From Gammaproteobacteria bacterium (GTDB lineage: Bacteria; Pseudomonadota; Gammaproteobacteria; Steroidobacterales; GCA-2729495), in assembly GCA_020853135.1 (NCBI GenBank), contig JADYZO010000046.1, positions 1-34,099 of the forward strand: a stretch of 34,099 nucleotides of DNA, given 5' to 3'. Below the pieces are notes generated by a model. The model saw nothing but the letters and a program-made list of their open reading frames with translations, made no database searches and was not told the DNA's origin. The position numbers and the translations under genes were made by a program. This document shows positions 24,317 to 34,099 of the stretch, in pieces. Each line of letters starts with the position of its first letter. The first letter of the stretch is position 1.

Positions 24317-25495
24317 CTACTGGTCCGCGCGCGGCCCGGTGAGGATCGGGGCGTACACCCAGAGGAACAGGCTGAAGGCGGCCACCCAGAGCAGCGCGGC
24401 CGTATCGATCATCGCCATGTAGGGGCCGGGCAGCAGCGGCCCGAAGCTGCGCAGGACAGCGGCGAGCGCCAGCAGCACATAGGCGACGGCGATCGGGCGC
24501 ACCACGACCAGCGGCCTCCCGGTGTGGCCGAGCGCCACGCGGGTCATCATGGCGAGGATCATCCCGCTGATGCCGCCGATGGTCAGCAGGTGCAGCGCCG
24601 CAGTGCGTGGCAGCGGCAGGCCGAGGGCGGTGGCGCCCAGCAGCACATAGCCTGCCGCCGCACAGGCATAGGCCAGGTGCAGCGACCACAGCAGCGGGTT
24701 CGACAAGGCCTTCGACCCCTGCCAGCCATTGAGCCGCCAGAGATTGACCGCGCCGGCCAGCAGGCAGGCCAGGCCGGCCGGCAGCGTGTCGGGTGCCAGC
24801 GTATCGGCGGCCCCCGCCACGGCCACCAGCGCGATGGCCAGCGGATCAAGCAGCGGCCGGACCGTCGGCGGTGGACGGGAGTCGCCCCGCATCCGCAGCC
24901 AGTTCGCCGTGAACAGCGGTATGACCCGGCCGCCGACCACGGCGATGAGCAGCATGAGCAGGTGGACCATCACCGTGGCGCAGAGACGGTCGGCGCCCGG
25001 GATGATCCCCGCCTCGCCGAGGTGGTACAGGAGCACGAGCGCAGGCAGCACCCAGGTGATGGCGGCGATGCCGTAGTTGCGCCGGCTCCCGCCCCCGACG
25101 ATCTCCCGGCCCGCGAACACCGCCAGCAGCACCGGGAAGGCCAGGTCAATGACCGCCAGCCACGGCGCCGGCAACCCGCCGCCGAGGGTGGCCGCCAGGC
25201 GACCGGCCAGCCAGGCCGCGACCAGGACGAGCAGCCACGGCCCCCGCAGCGGCGTGCGGCCGGTCCAGCTGGCGACCGCGGTCAGCAGGAAGCCGGCCAC
25301 CACCCCGCCGCCGAAACCCAGCGCCATTTCCCGGGCATGCCACAGCGAGGAAATGACCAGCGGCGCGCCGGGCCAGCGCAGGCCGTGGAAGCCGGTGATC
25401 CACAACGCCAGCGCCAGCACGGCATACAGGCCGGCAAGCAGGAAGAACGGGCGGAACGCGTAACTGAGGAAGACGGGAGGGTTGTTCTGGCTCAT
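24317..25495 (-). CDS. nnrS: NnrS family membrane protein 2
   Basis: The 392-residue polytopic protein has the family hallmark YAFRPFFLLAGLYAVLAL at its N-terminus, HAREMALGFGGGVVAGFLLTA, and conserved histidines in VMVHLLMLLIAVVGGRVIP, LWSLHLAYA and LHLLTIGG. It is clearer than, and diverged from, NnrS 1. ATG at 25495 (MSQNNPPVF) is chosen because family similarity starts there; the 100 upstream codons in the same frame run antisense-like through the 3' end of the Rieske gene. It lies 125 bases after Rieske oxygenase 3 and 175 bases before the hydrolase on the same strand. NnrS proteins respond to nitric oxide; a second copy inside an oxygenase/hydrolase run suggests protection of iron enzymes, which is inference. 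Confidence 0.93.
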   Translation of the reverse strand: MSQNNPPVFLSYAFRPFFLLAGLYAVLALALWITGFHGLRWPGAPLVISSLWHAREMALGFGGGVVAGFLLTAVASWTGRTPLRGPWLLVLVAAWLAGRLAATLGGGLPAPWLAVIDLAFPVLLAVFAGREIVGGGSRRNYGIAAITWVLPALVLLYHLGEAGIIPGADRLCATVMVHLLMLLIAVVGGRVIPLFTANWLRMRGDSRPPPTVRPLLDPLAIALVAVAGAADTLAPDTLPAGLACLLAGAVNLWRLNGWQGSKALSNPLLWSLHLAYACAAAGYVLLGATALGLPLPRTAALHLLTIGGISGMILAMMTRVALGHTGRPLVVVRPIAVAYVLLALAAVLRSFGPLLPGPYMAMIDTAALLWVAAFSLFLWVYAPILTGPRADQ

Positions 25496-25580
25496 GGTGA
25501 CCGACGTGGCTGCCCGCGGACTGGCGGCGGGCGGTATTGTCGGTGAATGCCGCAGGCGGTGCCAGAGCAGGCGCCGGCGG

Positions 25581-25607
25581 CTGGCCGGGTCCTGCGGACC
25601 CGGCCAG
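25581..25607 (-). terminator. Strong hairpin after Rieske oxygenase 3
   Basis: A perfect 12-base-pair stem (25581-25592 and 25596-25607, CTGGCCGGGTCC with its complement) has a 3-base loop and lies 13 bases after the Rieske stop codon. No T tract follows, so it may be a transcript-end stabiliser or attenuator rather than a complete intrinsic terminator. Confidence 0.45.
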
Positions 25608-25620
25608 CGTGCAGGATCCC

Positions 25621-26775
25621 TCAGGCCCTGTCCTTCTTCGCGGCGGCAGCTGCACCGCCAGCCGCCAGGAGCGGGACGGCCGGCAGGACCCAGCCCTTCC
25701 TCTCGCGCCGGGCCGGGCTCGGGATGGCATGAACCACGGTGTCGCGGTCCGCGCGCAGCCGGGTGATGTCGATGCGCCAGCCACGCTCCTCCCACTGCCG
25801 GATGTAGTCCCGGTAGCGGGCGATGGTCTTGTCCGCCGGCACGAAGAACTCGTGCGTGTTCTGGTGCGGCGTCAGCTTCGGGTGCAGCGGCTCGAGCACG
25901 TAGCGGTCCTGCTCGGCGATGAAGGCCGCCCGGGCCTCGAAGGTCTGGTCATATTTCGCGTCCGCCAGGAAGCTCCGGCCAAACAGCACGCAGATGCGGT
26001 CGGTCACCTCGTCCACGGGCGTGTGGAAGGCGTAGCCGTGCATGTGGGCCTGGTCGGAGGGGTGGATGTGCGTCCAGGTGCAATGCGGGCCGAAATGGCC
26101 GGCGCCGTTCTGCACCACCTTGTCGCCGGTGCGCCCGGCGGCCTGGTTCATGTCGCGCTGCGCCAGCGTCGGCGTATCCATGTGATGCCAGGAACCCGTG
26201 CCCCAGGGCCGGTCCTCCACCTCGTAGTCCCTGACGTAGTAGTCCGGCTTCACGCCGAGGAAGCCATGGGTCGGGTGCGTGAACTCGTTGTGCCCGGGAT
26301 CCATGGTGTTCTCGATGGCGCGCTTGTAGTCGACGTTCCAGGTCAGGCCGAGGCGGATGAAGCGCCAGGCCGGGTTGTCGTATTCGGGGATATCGATGAT
26401 GGGCGGGCGCTCGGCCTCCGGGAGGTCGCCGAGGAACACGTGCACGAGGCCATACTTCTCCTGCACGGGGTAGGCATCGACCTGGGTCCGGTCCGGGATC
26501 TTCGCGTTCGGGCCGAGCGAGGGCAGCCGCACGCACTGGCCGTCGCCGCTGAACGTCCAGCCGTGGTAGGGGCACTCCACGCAATCGCCACGGATCCGGC
26601 CATCGGCCAGCGCACCGCCGCGGTGGCTGCAGGTGTCGCTGATGCAGCGCACCTGCCCGGACTTGTCACGCCACAGCGCAAAGTTGTGACCCAGCATCCG
26701 CACCTTCACGGGCCGTTCGGCCCCGAAGGTGATCTCGCCGCTCTGCGCGGCCACGTACCAGAAATTGATGAACAT
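25621..26775 (-). CDS. Rieske non-haem iron oxygenase, alpha subunit (3)
   Basis: The 384-residue protein starts MFINFWYVAAQSG. Rieske ligands are C49, H51, C68 and H71 with the normal 16-residue spacing. The mononuclear iron motif is D-x2-H-x4-H in NTMDPGHNEFTHPTHG, with a likely Asp ligand in FIAEQDRYVLE. The C-terminus has IPSPARR and then an Ala/Gly/Lys-rich tail. It is closest in this window to Rieske oxygenase 2. No beta subunit, ferredoxin or reductase accompanies it. ATG at 26775 has GGGAGGA upstream. A FNR-like box lies about 102 bases before the start, in the divergent region shared with the FAD hydroxylase. Substrate unknown. Confidence 0.93.
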   Translation of the reverse strand: MFINFWYVAAQSGEITFGAERPVKVRMLGHNFALWRDKSGQVRCISDTCSHRGGALADGRIRGDCVECPYHGWTFSGDGQCVRLPSLGPNAKIPDRTQVDAYPVQEKYGLVHVFLGDLPEAERPPIIDIPEYDNPAWRFIRLGLTWNVDYKRAIENTMDPGHNEFTHPTHGFLGVKPDYYVRDYEVEDRPWGTGSWHHMDTPTLAQRDMNQAAGRTGDKVVQNGAGHFGPHCTWTHIHPSDQAHMHGYAFHTPVDEVTDRICVLFGRSFLADAKYDQTFEARAAFIAEQDRYVLEPLHPKLTPHQNTHEFFVPADKTIARYRDYIRQWEERGWRIDITRLRADRDTVVHAIPSPARRERKGWVLPAVPLLAAGGAAAAAKKDRA

Positions 26776-26876
26776 GAACCATCCTCCCGGGAGATGGGCG
26801 CACACGCGAGCGGGCGCGGGCACCGTGATTGCTGAACCGTCCTGGCGCATCTAAATTCCACTGCACCCGGCGCATC

Positions 26877-26890
26877 TTGACCTGCGTCAT
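26877..26890. promoter_or_regulatory. Candidate FNR/DNR-type box
   Basis: TTGACCTGCGTCAT matches the DNR/NNR-style form TTGAC-N4-GTCAA except for the final base. It lies in the divergent region between Rieske oxygenase 3 (about 102 bases from its start) and the FAD hydroxylase (39 bases from its start), and close to nirS further downstream. Confidence 0.5.
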
Positions 26891-26928
26891 CCGGGGGCCG
26901 GGTCCGCGGCTTCAGTCCACGTGGTGGA

Positions 26929-30532
<3,604 letters not shown>

Positions 30533-30568
30533 TCGCAACGCGACACAGCAAGGCGAAAGCAGTCCCAC

Positions 30569-31813
30569 ATGAAGCAATGCATCACCGGATCAATCACCAC
30601 CCTCGCGGCCGCGATTCTCGCGGCCGCGCCGGTGGCCTGGGGCGAGAGCCTCACCGACCAGCTGGCGACCTCGGTCAGGGAAGGCACGGTCAACCTCAAC
30701 TTCCGCTACCGGTTCGAGGGCGTCGATGACGACGCGTTCCAGAAGGACGCCTGGGCGAGCACGCTGCGTTCGCGCCTGACGCTGGCCACCAAGCCGCTCA
30801 ACGGCTTCTCGGCGCTCGTGGAATTCGACGATATCCACCGCATCGGCACCAACCACACCTTCAACGACACCCGCAACGGCATCACGGACCGGCCGACCAT
30901 CGCCGACCCGAAGGCCACCGACCTCAACCAGGCCTACCTGCGCTACACCGGCTTCGAGGGCACGGACATCAAGGTGGGTCGCCAGCGCATCCTGCGCAAC
31001 AACGAGCGCTTCATCAGCGGATCGGGCTGGCGGCAGAACGAGCAGACGTTCGATGCGATCAGCATCAGCCACAAGTTCAACGACAAGCTGACCGCCTCCT
31101 ACGCCTGGATCAGCCAGGTCAACCGCATCAACGGCCCCAATGCGGGCACGCCGCCGGCGGACTTCAACAGCAGCACGCACCTGTTCGATGGCAGCTACAC
31201 CTTCGGCCCGGCGCTGACGCTGGCGGGCTACGCCTACCTGATGGACTTCAGCAACGCCGATGCGGCATCGAACCAGACGTACGGCCTGCGCGGCACGGGC
31301 AGCTACGCCATCAACGACACCTGGAAGGTGCCCTACACCGCCGAGTTCGCCACCCAGAGCGACTACGCCGACAATCCAGTGAACTACCACGCCAACTACT
31401 ACCTGGCGGAAGTGGGCGTCACCTCGTCGCAGATCGGCATCAAGCTGGGCTATGAAGTACTGGCAGGCAACAGCACCGCCGGCAAGGGCTTCCGCACCCC
31501 GCTGGCGACGCCACATGCCTTCCAGGGCTGGGCCGACAAGTTCGCCGCCAACACGGTCGGGGGCCTCAACCAGGGCGTGAAGGACTTCTACGTGGCGCTG
31601 ACCGGCAAGGCGCTCGGCGCGGACCTGCTGCTGCGCTTCCACGACTTCAGCGCGGAGACGGGCAGTGCCGACCTCGGCACCGAGGTGGACGCCTCGGCGA
31701 ACTGGGCCATCGGCAAGCACAACGCGGTGCTGCTGAAGGGCGCCAGCTACGATGCCGATACCTTCGCCCGGGACACCACCAAGTACTGGGTGATGCTCAC
31801 CGCGAACTTCTGA
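30569..31813 (+). CDS. Outer-membrane porin (alginate-export-like/OprD-type beta barrel)
   Basis: The 414-residue protein has a signal peptide (cleaved after about residue 25, AWG-ESL) and a barrel of alternating aromatic strands. It begins VNLNFRYRFEGVDDDAFQKDAWASTLRSRLTLATKP and ends with the C-terminal phenylalanine (MLTANF) typical of outer-membrane barrels. The N-terminal part resembles the alginate-export family of porins. GGCGAAAG precedes ATG 30569. Lying 36 bases after nirS and before a terminator, it is probably co-transcribed and might move nitrite or small anions, or simply organic acids; the cargo cannot be read. Confidence 0.85.
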   Translation: MKQCITGSITTLAAAILAAAPVAWGESLTDQLATSVREGTVNLNFRYRFEGVDDDAFQKDAWASTLRSRLTLATKPLNGFSALVEFDDIHRIGTNHTFNDTRNGITDRPTIADPKATDLNQAYLRYTGFEGTDIKVGRQRILRNNERFISGSGWRQNEQTFDAISISHKFNDKLTASYAWISQVNRINGPNAGTPPADFNSSTHLFDGSYTFGPALTLAGYAYLMDFSNADAASNQTYGLRGTGSYAINDTWKVPYTAEFATQSDYADNPVNYHANYYLAEVGVTSSQIGIKLGYEVLAGNSTAGKGFRTPLATPHAFQGWADKFAANTVGGLNQGVKDFYVALTGKALGADLLLRFHDFSAETGSADLGTEVDASANWAIGKHNAVLLKGASYDADTFARDTTKYWVMLTANF

Positions 31814-31848
31814 GCAGCGTTCCCCCCGCGGGCAATCGCCCGCAACCC

Positions 31849-31880
31849 GGGGCGTCATCGTCAGGATGGCGCCCCTTTTT
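31849..31880 (+). terminator. Rho-independent terminator of nirS-porin unit
   Basis: An 11-base-pair stem (31849-31859 and 31865-31875, GGGGCGTCATC against GATGGCGCCCC with one G-U pair) has a 5-base loop and is followed by TTTTT at 31876-31880. A second small GC hairpin (GCGGGC-AATC-GCCCGC) lies just before it. Confidence 0.88.
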
Positions 31881-31922
31881 CATGCGTGGCACGCAGGTCC
31901 GGTACGGACCCCGACAGGGATG

Positions 31923-32324
31923 CTAGCGGCGCGCGAGTTCCTGCCAGCGGTTGCTGGCGTAGACGCTGTTGAAGGCCCAGAGGCCCGGGTTGAGGGACAG
32001 CGGGATATGGCACAGCCAGCCCCACCTGCGCCGCATCAGCACCCCGTAGCTGGCGATCCCGAACAGGACGGCGTAGGCAATGATCGCCAGCAGCCAGCCG
32101 CGCCAGCTGCCGATGGACAGCATGGCCACGGCGGCGAGCCCGATGCCCAGGGCACCGATGACCCCGCTGTAGCCGAGGAAGTATCCCCACTTGTACGACA
32201 GCGTGTCGGGCTGGCGCCCGTTGAGCTCGGCATCCTTGCGCTGGGCCAGCAGCAGGCTGGTGAGGAACCACAGGACCAGCAGGATGAATGGCACGACGAC
32301 GCTGGCGGCTATGAAAACGTCCAT
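31923..32324 (-). CDS. Small integral membrane protein, unknown function
   Basis: The 133-residue protein has three clear hydrophobic segments at about residues 5-28, 48-70 and 73-97 and a Trp/Arg-rich C-terminal tail (MRRRWGWLCHIP). It has no haem-binding CxxCH and only scattered histidines. ATG at 32324 has AAGGAGGGG upstream, a strong Shine-Dalgarno sequence, so an upstream extension of 51 codons is rejected. It is convergent with the porin gene and divergent from cytochrome b561. I do not recognise a family; membrane redox support is a guess from its neighbours. Confidence 0.7.
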   Translation of the reverse strand: MDVFIAASVVVPFILLVLWFLTSLLLAQRKDAELNGRQPDTLSYKWGYFLGYSGVIGALGIGLAAVAMLSIGSWRGWLLAIIAYAVLFGIASYGVLMRRRWGWLCHIPLSLNPGLWAFNSVYASNRWQELARR

Positions 32325-32492
32325 GAACCCCTCCTTCACCAGTGGGTTTATGCGCGGGGGCGCGCCTGCGGGAACCTTCCCGCGGCTTGCGGCCCATTGT
32401 GGCAAGCACGGGCAAGGGCTGTCATCGGCCCCGGGCCACGCGCATCTGCGGAATCCACGTATACCCGTCGGGCGCATACCCCGTGGCCTGCG

Positions 32493-32501
32493 TGCTAGGA
32501 T
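32493..32501 (+). promoter_or_regulatory. Possible extended -10 promoter of cytochrome b561
   Basis: TGCTAGGAT is an extended -10 element (TGn followed by TAGGAT, four of six matches to TATAAT) 35 bases before the cytochrome b561 start. No -35 element is recognisable at 17 bases. Confidence 0.3.
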
Positions 32502-32535
32502 AAACCCGGTCTAAGACACTTTCCGGCAGCCCGCC

Positions 32536-33060
32536 ATGGCCGTATCAACCAAGCAGCACAACTACAAGGTGGCGCAGGTCCTGCACTGGATCGCCTTCGT
32601 CATCATCGTGTTCAACCTCCTGTCCGGCTGGCGCATCGAGAATTTCGCCCTGGAGATCAAGACGGTGCTCCTGATGATCCATTCCGGGGTGGGCACCACG
32701 ATCTTCATCCTCATGGCCATCCGCTGGTGGTGGCGCAAGAAGCACCACCTCTATGCGCCTCCCCGCTGGTGGAAGCGGCCGACCATGGTGCTGCAGTGGG
32801 CTTTCTACCCGCTGGTCGTCACCCAGGTGCTGATCGGCGTGGCGCAGGCCGCCTTCGCCGACTTTCCCGTGGTGGCCTACGGCTTCATCCCCTATTCCTC
32901 GCTCGGCCCGGCTGATCCGACCCTGCAGGCGCTGTTCCTCGGCATGCACAAATGGATGGCCTGGCTGCTCATCACGCTGGTCATCGTCCACGCCCTGGAT
33001 CGGGGGCGGATCTTCTTCAAGGAAGATGCTGCCGCACTGGCTGCCGAAACCCACAGCTGA
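32536..33060 (+). CDS. Cytochrome b561 family protein (YceJ-like)
   Basis: The 174-residue protein has four transmembrane segments and the haem-ligating histidines expected for two b haems: H17 (LHWIAF), H49 (MIHSGVG), H139 (MHKWMAW) and H153 (IVHALDRG). Bacterial members act as superoxide:ubiquinone oxidoreductases or quinol-linked electron carriers in the inner membrane. ATG at 32536 is chosen; the Shine-Dalgarno sequence is weak. The terminator at 33091 follows. It could transfer electrons between quinol and the periplasm in the respiratory part of this region, but the partner is not shown. Confidence 0.9.
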   Translation: MAVSTKQHNYKVAQVLHWIAFVIIVFNLLSGWRIENFALEIKTVLLMIHSGVGTTIFILMAIRWWWRKKHHLYAPPRWWKRPTMVLQWAFYPLVVTQVLIGVAQAAFADFPVVAYGFIPYSSLGPADPTLQALFLGMHKWMAWLLITLVIVHALDRGRIFFKEDAAALAAETHS

Positions 33061-33090
33061 AGCCGCATACCGGCAGCCCACCCGCTTCCC

Positions 33091-33121
33091 ACCGCTTCCT
33101 GCAGCGGTAGTCTTTTGTTTT
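33091..33121 (+). terminator. Likely terminator of cytochrome b561 gene
   Basis: A 6-base-pair stem (ACCGCT at 33091-33096, AGCGGT at 33103-33108) with a 6-base loop is followed by the T-rich AGTCTTTTGTTTTC. The stem is short, so confidence is moderate. The AT-rich stretch directly after it (to about 33135) may also carry the promoter for the regulator gene. Confidence 0.5.
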
Positions 33122-33173
33122 CAAACGTTTTTATTCCTGCCTGCCCGGGGGCGGGCGGTACGGTGCTGACAAG

Positions 33174-33203
33174 CTGCCGCAGCGACACTCTGCCGCAGTG
33201 ACA
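33174..33203. repeat. 14-base direct repeat upstream of the TetR gene
   Basis: CTGCCGCAGCGACA (33174-33187) and CTGCCGCAGTGACA (33190-33203) differ at one base and are phased by 16 bases. They sit next to the tandem palindromes and may be part of the same regulatory region. Confidence 0.5.
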
Positions 33204-33207
33204 GGTA

Positions 33208-33245
33208 TCGGACAGGGCTGTACGATTTCGGACAGAGTCGTCCGA
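33208..33245. promoter_or_regulatory. Tandem palindromic operators of the TetR gene
   Basis: Two 18-base sites in tandem, 20 bases centre to centre: TCGGAC-AGGGCT-GTACGA (33208-33225, one arm mismatch) and TCGGAC-AGAGTC-GTCCGA (33228-33245, perfect arms). They end 18 bases before the GTG start of the regulator, as expected for an autoregulated TetR protein. Two sites in helical phase (about two turns apart) suggest binding of two dimers on one face. Confidence 0.65.
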
Positions 33246-33262
33246 TAGAGCAGTCCTGAACC

Positions 33263-33871
33263 GTGAACAGTTCCGCCATCGCCAAGGCCCCGGGCGCCGC
33301 CAGCGCCAAGATTGCCAACCGGCAGAGCCGCACCCGGGAGCGCATCCTCGCCGAGAGCACCCGGCTGTTCCTGGCCCACGGGTTTGCCGGCGTCAGCGTG
33401 GACGCCATCGTGGCGGCCGCCGAAGTGGCACGCAGCAGCTTCTACCGGTTCTTCGCCAACCGGGACGAGGTGATCACGAGCATCATCCGCCCCGTCTTCG
33501 AATCGGGCATCGCGATGATGGAGGGCCTCGATGGCCGCCCCCCGCGGCAGATCATGGACGGCGTGTTCCGGGTGTACCTGCGTCTCTGGCTGGCCAACCC
33601 GGAGACGCTGCAGCTGACCATCCGGATGGGCGGCGCCTATTTCCGGCTCTTCGACGAAGGACACCACCGGCTCCGCCAGCGGCTGACGGAACTGGTGCGC
33701 TCGGTCGAGCCCAGCGGCCTGCTGCTCAACGGCAGCGGCGACAACACGGCCCGGCTCATCGCCCGGATCGCTGTGTCGGTGCTCGACATCTACCGCGATG
33801 ACCCCCGCATCGAAACCCTGTACCTGCAGACCATGCGCGGCCTGCTCATCAAGCCAGAGGCACAACCATGA
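33263..33871 (+). CDS. TetR/AcrR-family transcriptional regulator
   Basis: The 202-residue protein has a TetR-type N-terminal HTH from about residue 22 to 68: SRTRERILAEST, FLAHGFAGVSVDAIVAAAEVARSSFYRFF and NRDEVI. The rest is a divergent ligand-binding/dimerisation domain. The start GTG at 33263 has only a weak Shine-Dalgarno sequence, which may keep expression low. The two palindromes just upstream suggest autorepression. Its stop overlaps the start of the next gene (ATGA), so regulator and the membrane protein are translated together and the latter may be its target. The inducer is unknown. Confidence 0.9.
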   Translation: MNSSAIAKAPGAASAKIANRQSRTRERILAESTRLFLAHGFAGVSVDAIVAAAEVARSSFYRFFANRDEVITSIIRPVFESGIAMMEGLDGRPPRQIMDGVFRVYLRLWLANPETLQLTIRMGGAYFRLFDEGHHRLRQRLTELVRSVEPSGLLLNGSGDNTARLIARIAVSVLDIYRDDPRIETLYLQTMRGLLIKPEAQP

Positions 33872-34099
33872 CAACAGCCACCACCACCAAGCTCAACCCG
33901 TTCAAGCGGATATTCCACCGCCCGCCCTTCATCGGCATGCTGGCCTTCGCCGTCGTCTTCCTCGTGCAGGGCCTGGGCCACACCCAGATGGTGCTCATGG
34001 AGGCCCTCTTCCACGCCGGCGTCTACACCTCTGCGTTCCTCGTCGGCATGATCGGTGCCGTCTGCCTGTGGTTCTCCATGCGCAGCGAGAGCGAGGTCA
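33868..34099 (+). CDS. Integral membrane protein, partial (cut by window end)
   Basis: Only the first 77 codons are inside the window and no stop is seen. The translation begins MTTATTTKLNPFKRIFHRPP and then shows two hydrophobic segments at about residues 22-38 and 50-70. ATG at 33868 overlaps the stop of the TetR gene by four bases. I do not recognise the family from this fragment; a transporter, an efflux-linked component or another membrane enzyme is possible. Its position makes it the likely target of the TetR regulator. Confidence 0.75.
   Translation, partial: MTTATTTKLNPFKRIFHRPPFIGMLAFAVVFLVQGLGHTQMVLMEALFHAGVYTSAFLVGMIGAVCLWFSMRSESEV

Noticed and set aside
33091-33245. CRISPR-like array or mobile-element end suggested by repeats before the TetR gene
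   Set aside because: Only two copies of each repeat are present with short spacing and palindromic arms, which is typical of operators; there are no spacers, cas genes, transposase or target-site duplications.

Overview
This is a GC-rich window from a Gram-negative proteobacterium. The supporting features are a TonB-dependent receptor, an outer-membrane porin, a [4Fe-4S]-type FNR regulator, a cd1 nitrite reductase, a UbiH-type hydroxylase and cytochrome b561. The organism looks like a facultative denitrifier that also oxidises some organic substrate with oxygenases. A Gamma- or Betaproteobacterium is most likely; genus cannot be decided from the sequence alone. No tRNA, rRNA, insertion sequence or CRISPR array was seen.

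Layout. 1-323: non-coding, with an FNR-like box. 324-1697: two tandem MORN_2-repeat proteins. 1707-4990 (minus): a block tied to nitrogen oxide or redox metabolism, with an FNR regulator, NnrS, two overlapping small membrane proteins and a seven-iron ferredoxin. 5157-8751: two Rieske oxygenase alpha subunits on opposite strands, separated by a SAM methyltransferase and a PspC-domain protein. 8823-16106 (minus): a six-gene operon in the order quinone-oxidoreductase-like protein, acyl-CoA synthetase, enoyl-CoA hydratase, second acyl-CoA synthetase, APH-fold kinase, enolase paralogue. 16190-18667 (minus): TonB receptor, divergent from a D-2-hydroxyacid dehydrogenase. 20064-26775: two homologous VOC proteins facing each other, a third acyl-CoA synthetase, an alpha/beta hydrolase, a second NnrS and a third Rieske oxygenase. 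26929-33060: FAD hydroxylase, a nitrite reductase with an additional N-terminal cytochrome c domain, a porin, a small membrane protein and cytochrome b561. 33263-34099: a TetR regulator with tandem palindromic operators, overlapping a membrane protein gene cut by the window end.

How the genes may work together (inference). The TonB receptor could import a hydrophobic or bulky organic substrate. The three Rieske oxygenases and VOC proteins could open or hydroxylate it, and the CoA ligases, crotonase and oxidoreductase could degrade the resulting acids by a beta-oxidation-like route. FNR, two NnrS proteins, NirS and candidate FNR boxes interleave nitrogen oxide respiration or defence with this catabolism. 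The most unusual element is the overlapping kinase/enolase-paralogue pair inside the acyl-CoA operon. The enolase keeps its metal ligands and catalytic lysines but has changed residues around the active site, so a substrate other than 2-phosphoglycerate is plausible.
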